39,228 nucleotides of DNA from an uncultured Christensenellaceae bacterium. GTDB taxonomy: Bacteria; Bacillota; Clostridia; Christensenellales; Christensenellaceae. The notes below the pieces were generated by a model. The model saw nothing but the letters and a program-made list of their open reading frames with translations, was not told where the DNA came from and made no database searches. The stretch spans positions 1 to 39,228 of the forward strand of contig CAKTFI010000008.1 of assembly GCA_934555865.1 (NCBI GenBank), in the 5' to 3' direction. The stretch's first letter is position 1. Every line of letters begins with the position of its first letter. A program made the translations under genes and the position numbers. Shown piece after piece: positions 22,490 to 31,147 of the stretch.

Positions 22490-25120
22490 ATGCTGAAGCA
22501 AGCGTGGTGGTTTGTGACCTGCCGGAAAAAGCAGGCGGCCTTCCTCGTGTGCATCCTCGCCCTTGTCACATTCCTGATGCTCTCCATCTCGCCGATGTTT
22601 TCCGCGCTGAGTGAGAGCACTTTTTATACCTATGCGGAGGAGTTCGGCCTTCACCACTGCATCTATTACGACCTGACCGAGGCGCAGTGGGAAACACTGC
22701 GGGGCATCCCCCTCGTGAAAGAAGCGGGCGTCATCACCAACTTTGGCAATTACGCGCTGTCCGGCACCAAGGTGCGCATCACTCTGGGGAGCTTTGACGA
22801 GACGGCCCTGACGCTTTCCAAGATAAAGCTCCGGGAAGGGCGATTCCCCAAGCAGCCGGGAGAGGCCGCAGTGGAGGCGCATGTGCTGTACCAATTGCCG
22901 GCGGGCGCCGGATTGGGCACCAAGTTTGCCGTAGAGGGCGCGGACGGCACGGCGGAATATACGATCTGCGGCGTCGTCGAGGACTACCGTTCCCAATGGA
23001 GCGTGCCCTCCATGATCAAGCCGGGGGTGAACGACCTGCCCGCGGCCTTTGTCGCCGCGGGGGCGGATTGGATGCCCGCGCCGGTGAAGAGCGCGATGAT
23101 GTACTTTCACACGGTGAGCGCACAGGACGAGCCTTTCAAGACGGAAGCAGATGTATATCATGCACAATTGAAGGGGCATGAAAACGGAGATTTCCTGTTC
23201 ATGGATAATGCCAATTTGTATCAGTATCACTCGTACCGTATGCACTTTGGCAACTGGTATCGGAAATATTTTGTGCTGCTGGCGCTGGCGGGGGCGGGGC
23301 TGATCCTGATGGTCGCTCTGTTCGGGTATGACCGCAACTTCGATGCCGCGGCCTATACGCTGTATACGACGGGCGCGCCGCGCAGGGAAGTGCGGCGGCT
23401 GTTTTACCGCATCCACCTGCTGCTGGCGGCGCTGGGCGTCGCCGCCGGGGTGGGGCTGTGCGGCGTGTTCGTGCCGATCGCGCGCGCGGTGCTGGGATAT
23501 GACTTTTCCGTGCTCTCCTATCTATGGCGGGCGGGCATCCCGATGCTCCTCACGCTGGGCGTCGCGGCGGCCTATGACCTGGGTGTGCTGCGGCGGCAAT
23601 ACGGGTGCGACTTTTCGCATCGGGAGGACGCCCGCCGCAAAAAGAAACAGGAGGCGGCCGAGGAGCTCCCGCTGGGGCGGCACCTGGGTCTGGCGCTTGC
23701 GGCGCGGCATGTGGAGCAAAATTGGCGGCGGCTGACGGCTGCGATGCTGGTGGGCGTGGTGCTCGTGGTCATGCTCTTCTGCATGCAGGTAGAGCGTGCG
23801 GAGAGCTATGAGAGCCGGGTGCGGGAGGTCCCGACATTGTCTGCGCAGGCGGCGACGCAATGGTCCTGCCTGGACTATGGATCGTACCGGCTCAACGGTG
23901 TGTATCAATTCTTTGACGACGACCGGGTGCGGGCGCTCCGCGACCTGCCCGGCGTGACGGAGCTGTACCGTTCCTATGAGCAAGAGGTGAATTTGCAGAT
24001 CCCGCGCGGGCTGGGGGAATACTGGGAACTGTTTTTCCAAAATTATCAGGCACCGCTAGGCATGAATGAGGCATCGGAGGTGCCGGCGATTCCGCAGGAT
24101 GTACGGGCGACCTCCTTTGGATTTGGCTTTGTCGTGCTGGATGAGGTGGAACAGGAATGGCTGCAGCGCGCCTACCCGGACCTGCCGGTGGAAAGCCTGC
24201 TCTCGGATGGGCGGGCGATCCTCTTTTGCCCACCCATCGATCAGGTACGCGAACTGGATGGAAACCGGGTACAGTTTGGGTCGCGGATCTCCGAGATCAC
24301 GGGCGGCGTTACCCGCAACGAAACGGTGAAGGCGGGAGATAGCCTCACGCTGAGCTGGCTGGACGCGTCGCCCTACCTTTTGGACGAGGTCAAGGACAGG
24401 ACGGATCGGATCCGCTTTTGTGAGCAGGCGCTCCCACTCTCTGCGGTCGTGAATGAGGCGTTCTATATGCAGCGCCCCTACTCGATCGACGACGAGCGGG
24501 ACGGCCTCACGATCGTCCTTTCGGAGGAGACGATGCGCAGCCTCCCGTTTTTCCAGGGGATGTTTACTTTCCGGGTGACGATGGATCCGGACATTTCAGA
24601 CGCGGACTACGCCGCAGTGGAGGAAGCGTTCTGCCGCGCGGCCTATGCGATCGAGGGGGCAAACCTCTATTCCTCCCGCGAGGAGGAGGCGCTGCTGGAT
24701 AAGGTGCAGCGCACGGTGCGGCTGAGCTATGGCATCCTGGCGGTCACGCTGGGCGGGTTTGTGCTCATCTCCCTGTTTTCGGTGCTGTATGGGACGCTGC
24801 TGCAGCGGCAGCGGATGTTCGGCATCCTGCGCGCGGCGGGGTATCGCAAGCGGCAAATGTACGGCTGTATCCTGGCGGAATTGGCGGTATACTGGCTGGG
24901 GGCGAGCCTTATTTGCCTGATGGCGACGCTCTTTGGCGTGTATAGCTTTATGGCAAATATCGTGGGACTGTACCTGAACGCGGCGGACCTATGGCCGCAG
25001 GCGGCCAAGGCCGGGCTGTTCTCGGCCGGGCTGGCGGCGGTGTTCGTCCTGCTCGCGTGGGTCCTGACCGAGGCGGTCTGGAAACGCAGCATCAGCGAAT
25101 CGATCCGCTTTGCGGAATGA
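22490..25120 (+). CDS. FtsX-type permease without a neighbouring ATPase
   Basis: The protein has 876 residues and about eight TM helices in two groups: about 16-38, 258-280, 303-325, 340-362, then 412-434, 742-765, 800-823 and 838-862, with large outside domains at 40-255 and 440-735. The FtsX core is seen in LLQRQRMFGILRAAGYRKRQ, a coupling-helix-like segment. AAAGGAGG lies before the ATG. MacB/FtsX permeases need an ATPase, but none lies in this cassette; the nearest LolD-type ATPase is about 18 kb away under a TetR. It may borrow an ATPase or act without one, for example as an immunity or sensor protein for the secreted neighbour. Confidence 0.85.
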   Translation: MLKQAWWFVTCRKKQAAFLVCILALVTFLMLSISPMFSALSESTFYTYAEEFGLHHCIYYDLTEAQWETLRGIPLVKEAGVITNFGNYALSGTKVRITLGSFDETALTLSKIKLREGRFPKQPGEAAVEAHVLYQLPAGAGLGTKFAVEGADGTAEYTICGVVEDYRSQWSVPSMIKPGVNDLPAAFVAAGADWMPAPVKSAMMYFHTVSAQDEPFKTEADVYHAQLKGHENGDFLFMDNANLYQYHSYRMHFGNWYRKYFVLLALAGAGLILMVALFGYDRNFDAAAYTLYTTGAPRREVRRLFYRIHLLLAALGVAAGVGLCGVFVPIARAVLGYDFSVLSYLWRAGIPMLLTLGVAAAYDLGVLRRQYGCDFSHREDARRKKKQEAAEELPLGRHLGLALAARHVEQNWRRLTAAMLVGVVLVVMLFCMQVERAESYESRVREVPTLSAQAATQWSCLDYGSYRLNGVYQFFDDDRVRALRDLPGVTELYRSYEQEVNLQIPRGLGEYWELFFQNYQAPLGMNEASEVPAIPQDVRATSFGFGFVVLDEVEQEWLQRAYPDLPVESLLSDGRAILFCPPIDQVRELDGNRVQFGSRISEITGGVTRNETVKAGDSLTLSWLDASPYLLDEVKDRTDRIRFCEQALPLSAVVNEAFYMQRPYSIDDERDGLTIVLSEETMRSLPFFQGMFTFRVTMDPDISDADYAAVEEAFCRAAYAIEGANLYSSREEEALLDKVQRTVRLSYGILAVTLGGFVLISLFSVLYGTLLQRQRMFGILRAAGYRKRQMYGCILAELAVYWLGASLICLMATLFGVYSFMANIVGLYLNAADLWPQAAKAGLFSAGLAAVFVLLAWVLTEAVWKRSISESIRFAE

Positions 25121-25135
25121 TGGAGGAAAGGGAGC

Positions 25136-25693
25136 ATGAGAAAAACGGTATCTATGCAAAGATTGTTGGCGGCGCTGCTTGCGGTGCTGCTGCTCTGCCC
25201 GATGGCGGCCTGCAAAAAGCAGGAGGAGGACATCGGCCAATGGGAAGCGGAGGAGAAGGAACGGGTATATTCCTCTTTGATAAGCGGACAATATTATGAC
25301 CTGGACGGCCGGTATTTTTACCTTCACGATACGGGGCTGTATGAACGGCCGATCGTGATCTGCTTTTGGAAGATGGACCGGCCGGAGAGCCTAGAAGCGC
25401 TCCCCGCGTTTCAAAAGGCGTTTGAACGCTATGGCGACAAGGCGCAGTTTCTCATGATCTGCACCTATTCGGAAAACGACGGGAACGGCAGCGAGGACAC
25501 CAAGCAGTGGATCGAGGAAAAGGGATATACCTTCCCCGTCTTCTACGACCGGGATCAGGTCCTGCAGGGGCTGCGGGTGGAAAAGCTCCCCTACATCCTC
25601 TTTTTTGGCAAGAGCAATGAGCTGGTGCACATCCGCAACGAGGCGCTTTCCGAGGGAGAGATCGACACCTTGATCGCAGACATCCTGGAATGA
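25136..25693 (+). CDS. Thioredoxin-fold lipoprotein lacking the CxxC active site
   Basis: The protein has 185 residues. The signal peptide ends in the lipobox MAAC, with Cys26 lipidated. Residues about 50-185 follow a TlpA/ResA-like thioredoxin fold: strand RPIVICFW, a helix after the active-site position, a second Rossmann-like strand (AQFLMICTY) and the cis-Pro strand KLPYILFFG. Where the family has W-C-x-x-C this protein has MDRPES, so both redox Cys are replaced (Arg82, Ser85). It should be unable to do thiol-disulfide exchange. It follows the FtsX-type permease by 15 bp and is probably co-transcribed, so it may be a binding or scaffold subunit of that complex. Confidence 0.85.
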   Translation: MRKTVSMQRLLAALLAVLLLCPMAACKKQEEDIGQWEAEEKERVYSSLISGQYYDLDGRYFYLHDTGLYERPIVICFWKMDRPESLEALPAFQKAFERYGDKAQFLMICTYSENDGNGSEDTKQWIEEKGYTFPVFYDRDQVLQGLRVEKLPYILFFGKSNELVHIRNEALSEGEIDTLIADILE

Positions 25694-25700
25694 CGCCCAA

Positions 25701-25725
25701 AGCCCGGCAAATGCCGGGCTCCTTT
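25701..25725 (+). terminator. Probable terminator of the FtsX cassette
   Basis: An AGCCCGGC/GCCGGGCT stem (25701-25708 with 25713-25720) is followed only by CCTTT, so it is a weaker terminator or transcript-end stabiliser. Confidence 0.6.
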
Positions 25726-25859
25726 GCCATATAGGAAAACGCCCACGAAACATCGGTGAAAAAATATTTTCCAAAATTTGCGGCGGCAGGCAGGAATTTC
25801 CCGAAATATGTAGAAATCTATAAGTAAGAAGAACAGATTCGAAAGCGGGGGATAGGGAA

Positions 25860-26387
25860 ATGACCGATTTGGAACTGAAACAGAAATTGCAGGACATCCT
25901 GGTGCAGGGCGAGGACGGCCGGCAGGACCTCTTGCCGGTGTATGCTGACCCGGAATTGTTTTCCGACATCGTGGCGGCGCTGGCCCGGGGGTATGAAGGC
26001 AAGGTAGACTATGTCGTCGCACCGGAGGCGATGGGATGGGTGCTGGGCGCGGCGGTGGCCACGCGGCTCGGCGCAGGCTTCGCCGGGGTGCGCAAGCTGG
26101 AAAACGGCGTGTACCTGAATGAGGACATCTGTCGCGTGATCTTCATGGATCACGAAAAAAAGCGCCGCAGCTTTGGCGTCCCGCTCAATTGGAACGCCAA
26201 GGGCAAGCGCGTGCTGCTCGTGGACGACTGGATCAAGACGGGGAGCCAGGTACAGGCGCTCATCAGCCTGTGCGAGCGGTTCGATTGCCCGATCCAGGGC
26301 ATCGCTGTCATCGGGGCGGACCGGCGGGACATCATCCGCGAATGGCTGGAAAAAGGACAGCTCCGCTGTGTGGACATCCGCGAATGA
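25860..26387 (+). CDS. Phosphoribosyltransferase-family protein (Apt-like)
   Basis: The protein has 175 residues with the type I PRTase fold. The PRPP-binding signature is VLLVDDWIKTGSQ at about 119-131, which ends TGSQ where TGGT is usual. Upstream strands include VDYVVAPEAMGWVLGAAVA, matching the Apt/PRTase N-terminal part. Such proteins make purine nucleotides from bases or act as regulators. The short hood region and altered loop prevent naming a base. It is followed 61 bp later by the radical SAM gene on the same strand. The 139-bp region before it shows no clear promoter. Confidence 0.82.
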   Translation: MTDLELKQKLQDILVQGEDGRQDLLPVYADPELFSDIVAALARGYEGKVDYVVAPEAMGWVLGAAVATRLGAGFAGVRKLENGVYLNEDICRVIFMDHEKKRRSFGVPLNWNAKGKRVLLVDDWIKTGSQVQALISLCERFDCPIQGIAVIGADRRDIIREWLEKGQLRCVDIRE

Positions 26388-26448
26388 GGCGGCCCGGCAC
26401 GCATTTCGAGAAAAAATAAGAGATAGAAAAGGTCGATAAATAGCGACG

Positions 26449-27354
26449 ATGAACAACGAAGAATATGCCGCCTGCCGCCTCTGCCCGCGGGACTGTGGGG
26501 CGAGGCGCAGCCGGCAGCATGGCGAGGGCGTCTGCCGCATGGGCGTGTGGCCGATGGTGGCGCGGGCGGCGCTGCATTTTGGGGAGGAACCCTGCCTGGT
26601 CGGCACACAGGGCAGCGGGACGGTGTTTTTCTGCGGATGCCCGCTGCACTGCGTATTTTGCCAAAACGGGCCGATCAGCGGAGCTGCCCCGTCCGCCGGG
26701 CGCATCCTGTCCCCGGCGCAGCTGCGGGAGGTGTTTTTGCACCTCCGGGCGCAGGGGGCGCAGAACATCAACCTGGTGACGCCGACGCATTTCGTCCCGG
26801 CGATTGCCCAGGCGCTCGAGGAACCGGTGGGCATCCCGGTAGCGTATAACTGCGGCGGGTATGAACGGGTGGAGGCACTGCGCATGCTGGAGGGCAAGGT
26901 GCAAATCTACCTGCCCGATTTCAAATACGCGCTGTCCGCTCCGGCGGCGGCCTATTCCCATGCAGCGGACTACCCCGCGGCGGCCAAACAGGCAATTTTG
27001 GAAATGTTCCGGCAGGTCGGGCCGTATGAAATGGACGCGGCCGGGCGGCTGCAAAAGGGTGTGCTCATCCGGCATCTGGTGCTCCCGGGGAATCTGGAAA
27101 ACACCAAACGGGTCATCGACTGGGTGGCGGAGCAGTTCGCCCCGGGCGAGGTGCTGTTTAGCCTCATGAGCCAATACACGCCCTGCCGGGAGACCGGCTT
27201 TATGGAATTGCAGCGCACGCTCACGCCGGAGGAATACGACGAGGCGTCGGAATACCTCTTTGCCTCGGGGATTGAGGACGGCTTTATGCAGGACTTAAGC
27301 TCGGCGACGGCGGAGGCCATCCCGGCCTTTGACGGCACAGGCGTGGAGCCTTGA
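26449..27354 (+). CDS. Radical SAM protein of the PflX / PFL-activase-like family (COG1313)
   Basis: The protein has 301 residues. An N-terminal Cys motif (CRLCPRDCGARR ... GVCRMG) is typical of the PflX group and probably binds metal or an extra cluster. The radical-SAM cluster motif C-x3-C-x2-C follows in FFCGCPLHCVFCQNG at about residues 63-74. Later segments (INLVTPTHFVP, VAYNCGGYERVE, LPDFKYAL, MSQYTPCRET) match this family. They resemble pyruvate-formate-lyase activases, but true targets are mostly unknown. No glycyl-radical enzyme is in the window. The SD is weak; the ATG chosen keeps the Cys motif whole. Confidence 0.88.
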   Translation: MNNEEYAACRLCPRDCGARRSRQHGEGVCRMGVWPMVARAALHFGEEPCLVGTQGSGTVFFCGCPLHCVFCQNGPISGAAPSAGRILSPAQLREVFLHLRAQGAQNINLVTPTHFVPAIAQALEEPVGIPVAYNCGGYERVEALRMLEGKVQIYLPDFKYALSAPAAAYSHAADYPAAAKQAILEMFRQVGPYEMDAAGRLQKGVLIRHLVLPGNLENTKRVIDWVAEQFAPGEVLFSLMSQYTPCRETGFMELQRTLTPEEYDEASEYLFASGIEDGFMQDLSSATAEAIPAFDGTGVEP

Positions 27355-27449
27355 CGCCCGGCCATATACAGGAAAGAAGGAAACTTCCCGCCCTGCGGCG
27401 GGGACGATAGGGAAATTGCCGGGCTTGCCCGGTGGGAAAGGGGAAATGT

Positions 27450-28325
27450 ATGAACAACAGACAGAACACACAGAAGAAGGAACGAAAACGCCTTGCGCTG
27501 CCCTGGCGCATTTGCATCGCGGTGGCGGTCTCTATCTTGGGGATGTTTCTCGTGGGATGGATCCTCGGCAATCCGGCGACGGTCGCCTACCCCGAGAAAA
27601 CGAATTATGCTTATATCGGCGATTACGGCGGCAAGCTGTCGGATGCGACGGAGGATTTTGTGCGCGAGCAGGCAGCAGTGTTGGAGGCAAAGTACAGGAT
27701 CGGCATCTATGTCGCAGTGTTGCCGAACAGCTACGGCCGCGACCTCACGGCCTATACCGACGCGCTGGCGCGCCGATGGAAGCTCAACGGGAATGACGCA
27801 ATGATTGTGTTTACGACGGACGATGCGCACGCTTGCATCAAATACGGCTCGGGTCTTTCGACGATGTTAACCGAGGAACAGTGCCAGAACATCTTGGACG
27901 CGGTGTCCAAGGATGCCATGCAGGCAGGCGATTGGGATAAGGCGGTTACAGAGGCTTGGACAGCGCTGGCCAAAGTGATTTATCGGCAGAAAGAGCCGTC
28001 GATTCCGGCGGATTTATTGGCTGGGCCGGAGACGGGCACCGGCAGGGAGACGGTAGCGGATGCGTATGTGCCGCTTCCACCGATTGCCGGGACTTGGTCG
28101 ATGATTGTGCAGCTTGCAAAGCAGCTCGGCCTGTTTTGGGCGGCATGCGCGGCGCTCTACCTGCTGTATCGGATGATGCGCGGCATCTTCCATTGGAGCG
28201 GCTGGGGCTCGGTCGACACGGGAAGCGGCGGCAACTGGGCGGCGTATGGTCCGTTCGGCGGCGGGGCGAGTTCGGCAAGCAACGGCGGCGGCGGTAGCGG
28301 CGGCGCCGGCGGAGCTTCGGTATAA
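27450..28325 (+). CDS. TPM-domain membrane protein (YgcG-like)
   Basis: From the ATG after AAAGGGG the protein has 291 residues. A basic N-terminus and TM helix (about 22-43) are followed by a TPM domain (about 50-185; YIGDYGGKLSDATEDFVREQA, YVAVLPNSYGRDLTAYTDALA, IVFTTDDAHACIKYGSGL). A second TM lies at about 218-238. The tail is Gly/Ser-rich (GGGGSGGAGG), the usual low-complexity end of this family. TPM proteins are linked to membrane quality control or photosystem repair in other organisms; the role here is unknown. The TPM domain lies outside the membrane. A terminator follows. Confidence 0.88.
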   Translation: MNNRQNTQKKERKRLALPWRICIAVAVSILGMFLVGWILGNPATVAYPEKTNYAYIGDYGGKLSDATEDFVREQAAVLEAKYRIGIYVAVLPNSYGRDLTAYTDALARRWKLNGNDAMIVFTTDDAHACIKYGSGLSTMLTEEQCQNILDAVSKDAMQAGDWDKAVTEAWTALAKVIYRQKEPSIPADLLAGPETGTGRETVADAYVPLPPIAGTWSMIVQLAKQLGLFWAACAALYLLYRMMRGIFHWSGWGSVDTGSGGNWAAYGPFGGGASSASNGGGGSGGAGGASV

Positions 28326-28337
28326 CAGCAAACAGAG

Positions 28338-28362
28338 GCGGCGGAATCTTTCGCCGCTTTTT
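28338..28362 (+). terminator. Terminator of the TPM gene
   Basis: A GCGGCG/CGCCGC stem (28338-28343 with 28352-28357) is followed by T5. Confidence 0.82.
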
Positions 28363-28364
28363 CC

Positions 28365-28392
28365 TTGAAATTCGGGCGAGGTATGATATAAT
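28365..28392 (+). promoter_or_regulatory. Promoter of the zinc-dependent dehydrogenase
   Basis: TTGAAA (28365-28370) and perfect TATAAT (28387-28392) are 16 bp apart. The leader to the start codon is about 80 nt; no riboswitch was recognised. Confidence 0.75.
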
Positions 28393-28477
28393 AAATAAAG
28401 TGGGGTGGAAGGAGATGCCCGCCCCACAAAGGTTTGCCCTTCGGGGAATTAGAAAGTTTTACGAGGAGGATTTTACT

Positions 28478-29584
28478 ATGGAATTGCCAAAGTACAGGAA
28501 ATTTGCAGCCATCATGGAAGCGAGAACCGATGAAGAGATCGGCGGCAAGGTGAGAAATGTCCATGTGGCAGAGATCCACGAGGAACCCATGCCGGAAATG
28601 GGGCCGCGCGATGTCATGCTCAAGATGGAAACCTGCCAGATTTGCACGACGGATTATCAGCACTGGTTGGGGCTGCGTGAGCATCAGGGCTTCCCGATGG
28701 CGGGCGGCCACGAATGGTCGGCTATCGTCATCGCCAAGGGCGAGGATGTCATCGGATTCAATGTCGGCGACCGCGTCGGCCCGGTACACGGCGGCTGCGG
28801 AGAATGCCTGAATTGCCGCAGAGGCCGTTCCTTTGCCTGCACGGGCAAGGCGCGGCACAACGGCCCGGTCAACGGCTTCCTGGGTGCGCGCGGTTTTGCA
28901 AACTACGGCGTGCTGCCCGAGACCTCGCTTGTCCGCCTCTCGAATGACCTGGATCCGCAGGTAGCCGGCTTCATTGAACCGATCGCCACTTGCGTATGCG
29001 GTATGCGCCGTCTGCGTGTGCAGCCGGGTGAGACGGTTGTCATCATCGGTGCGGGCACGATGGGCATCGCGAACGCGCAGGTCGCGCATGCGTTTGGCGC
29101 GCGCGTCATCATTTCGGAACTCAGCCCCAAGAAGCTGGAGCGCGCGAGAAGCATGGGCTTTGCCGATGTCATCGACGCGACCAAGGTGGACCCGGTGGAA
29201 GAGGTTATGCGCCTCACGAACGGCTATGGTGCGGACGCTGTCATCGCGGCTGTGGGCCTCGGCGTAGCGTATAAGCAGGGCTATGCGATGCTCAAGCGGG
29301 TGGAAGGCCGCTTCCTGCTGTTTGCAGCGGGCTATCCGAAGCCCCAGTGGGAAATCGACCCCAACGAGATCCACTATCGCCGGATCGAGATCATCGGTAC
29401 GATGAGCGGCGATGTGGCGGACTTTGAGGACGCTGCGTTCCTGATTTCGCACAAGATCGTCGACCCCAGCTATTCGCTGGAAACGCTCGGCAAGATGATC
29501 CCGCTGCGGGATATGCAGAAGGCATACATCGCGGCTGCGACGCCGGATGCGTACCGCGTGACCGTCGACTTGCAGGAAGTTTGA
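28478..29584 (+). CDS. Zinc-dependent alcohol/polyol dehydrogenase (MDR family)
   Basis: From the ATG after GAGGAGG the protein has 368 residues. The catalytic-zinc region has CQICTTD and GHEW, with Glu from FIEPIATC as a further ligand. The structural-zinc loop CGECLNCRRGRSFAC has four Cys. The NAD-binding Rossmann fold is VVIIGAGTMGIANAQ, with Glu in ISELSPKK after the second strand, favouring NAD. The overall pattern is closest to sorbitol, threonine or galactitol dehydrogenases. The exact alcohol is unknown and no sugar transporter adjoins it. It is monocistronic. Confidence 0.9.
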   Translation: MELPKYRKFAAIMEARTDEEIGGKVRNVHVAEIHEEPMPEMGPRDVMLKMETCQICTTDYQHWLGLREHQGFPMAGGHEWSAIVIAKGEDVIGFNVGDRVGPVHGGCGECLNCRRGRSFACTGKARHNGPVNGFLGARGFANYGVLPETSLVRLSNDLDPQVAGFIEPIATCVCGMRRLRVQPGETVVIIGAGTMGIANAQVAHAFGARVIISELSPKKLERARSMGFADVIDATKVDPVEEVMRLTNGYGADAVIAAVGLGVAYKQGYAMLKRVEGRFLLFAAGYPKPQWEIDPNEIHYRRIEIIGTMSGDVADFEDAAFLISHKIVDPSYSLETLGKMIPLRDMQKAYIAAATPDAYRVTVDLQEV

Positions 29585-29603
29585 CACAACCGATAACCTA
29601 CCG

Positions 29604-29633
29604 TGCGCCTGGGGAGACCCGGGCGCATTTTTT
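29604..29633 (+). terminator. Terminator of the dehydrogenase gene
   Basis: A TGCGCC ... GGGCGCA hairpin with an inner GGG/CCC stem is followed by T6. Confidence 0.88.
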
Positions 29634-29744
29634 GTGCAAAAAAATACGCGCATTTTTAACAATTTATGCAAGAAAAAGGCAAAGCCCACAGGGTATAATA
29701 CACTCTAGTGAAATTGTGCAGAGAATGCATGGAGGAATGATTGT

Positions 29745-30926
29745 ATGGACGAATTTTACGGAGGAAAGCCCGCGGGCAGCGGCACGGGGAAAAAGCTCGT
29801 ATCGGCCCTGCTCGTGTTGGCGATTATGGCGGTGACGGCCTTTTCGGCGATCGGGATCTATAAATTGTCGACGGAAAAGCACACGGCGACACAGCCCGCG
29901 GCTTCGGAGGTTTCCGGGGGCAATGCGGCGGGATCGTCCGGCACGGCGGGCGGAACGGTCAATATTTCCGGGTATGACCTGGACATCGTGCCTTCGCAGG
30001 TGGCGGCCAAGGTGATCCCCTCGGTCGTGTGCATCCAGAACTATCAGCAGTCGCAGAGCCAGCTCCCCTTTGCGCAGACGCTGTCGGGCGAGGAACAGCT
30101 CACGCTGGCGGCGGAGGGCTCGGGCATCGTCTATACCGAGGATGGCTACATCATCACCAATGCGCATGTCGTGGAGAACAGCTCGCTTCTAAAGGTCGTG
30201 CTCAACAACGAAGAGGTGTATGAGGCCAAGCTGATCGGTTCGGATGCGGACACCGACTTGGCGCTTCTAAAAATTGAGGCAACCGGCCTGACGCCGATCG
30301 AGATCGGCGACTATGACGCCTTGGCGGTGGGCGATTTCGTGATGGCGGTGGGCAACCCCGGCGGGATGGAGTTTTCAAGCTCCGTCACCTTCGGCATCGT
30401 GTCTGCCAAGGACCGCCCGATGGACATCGACGGCGGATACACGATGAACACCATCCAGACGGATGCGGCCATCAACCCGGGCAACTCGGGCGGCGCACTC
30501 GTCAACATGGACGGCAAGCTGATTGGCATCAACTCGGCCAAGTATGTCGCGACCGGCTATGAGGGGCTGGGCTTTTCCATCACGGTGGAGGAGGCGCTGC
30601 CCATCATCGAGAGCCTCAAGGAATATGGCGAGGTCAAGGGCAGGAGCCGCCTGGGCGTGACCGGCATGATCATCGACGAGCTGGTGGCGAACCGCTATGG
30701 CCTGACGCCCGGCTTCTATGTGAATGAAGTGACGAATGCGAACGCGGGCACCTTGAAGGCGGGCGATGTCATCACAGCAGTGGACGGCGCCGAGGTGACT
30801 TCGGAATCCGACATCAAGAACGCCCTGCAAAAGAAGCAGGCGGGCGACAGCGTGACGATCCAGTATTGGAGGTCGGGCGCACAGCAGGAGACGCAGCTCG
30901 TGCTCATCAGCGCGGACGCCGACTGA
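29745..30926 (+). CDS. htrA: HtrA/DegP-family membrane-anchored serine protease with PDZ domain
   Basis: The protein has 393 residues: a cytoplasmic tail and one TM helix (about 18-40), a Ser/Gly-rich linker (45-80), an S1C trypsin-like domain (about 85-290) and one PDZ domain (about 300-390). The catalytic triad is His141 (TNAHVV), Asp171 (DTDLALLK) and Ser248 (GNSGGAL). It degrades or refolds damaged exported proteins at the outer face of the membrane. GGAGGAATG lies upstream. A perfect TATAAT at 29694-29699 has only a poor -35, which suggests activator dependence. In B. subtilis a homologue sits with walJ and rlmH, both present further right here. Confidence 0.94.
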   Translation: MDEFYGGKPAGSGTGKKLVSALLVLAIMAVTAFSAIGIYKLSTEKHTATQPAASEVSGGNAAGSSGTAGGTVNISGYDLDIVPSQVAAKVIPSVVCIQNYQQSQSQLPFAQTLSGEEQLTLAAEGSGIVYTEDGYIITNAHVVENSSLLKVVLNNEEVYEAKLIGSDADTDLALLKIEATGLTPIEIGDYDALAVGDFVMAVGNPGGMEFSSSVTFGIVSAKDRPMDIDGGYTMNTIQTDAAINPGNSGGALVNMDGKLIGINSAKYVATGYEGLGFSITVEEALPIIESLKEYGEVKGRSRLGVTGMIIDELVANRYGLTPGFYVNEVTNANAGTLKAGDVITAVDGAEVTSESDIKNALQKKQAGDSVTIQYWRSGAQQETQLVLISADAD

Positions 30927-30955
30927 ACGCCAGGAAGCACGGCAATAGGCAAGAA

Positions 30956-30990
30956 AACGAGGTAGCGCAGGGATGCGCTACCTCGTTTTT
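30956..30990. terminator. Strong bidirectional terminator between htrA and the CBS gene
   Basis: A 14-bp perfect stem (30956-30969 with 30974-30987) with GGGA loop is flanked by A and T runs. Confidence 0.95.
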
Positions 30991-31147
30991 GCGTTCTGTG
31001 GGCGAATGGGTTTGCGGGTCGGCCTGGAAAGACTTGGCGGATGCGTGCGGGGAAATGCCTTGATGGCGAAGCATTGCGCATAGTTTCGCACCATCGCTGA
31101 ACGAAGTCCCGTTGATGGGGACGATCCCTCGGCTGGGCGCTGCCGTC

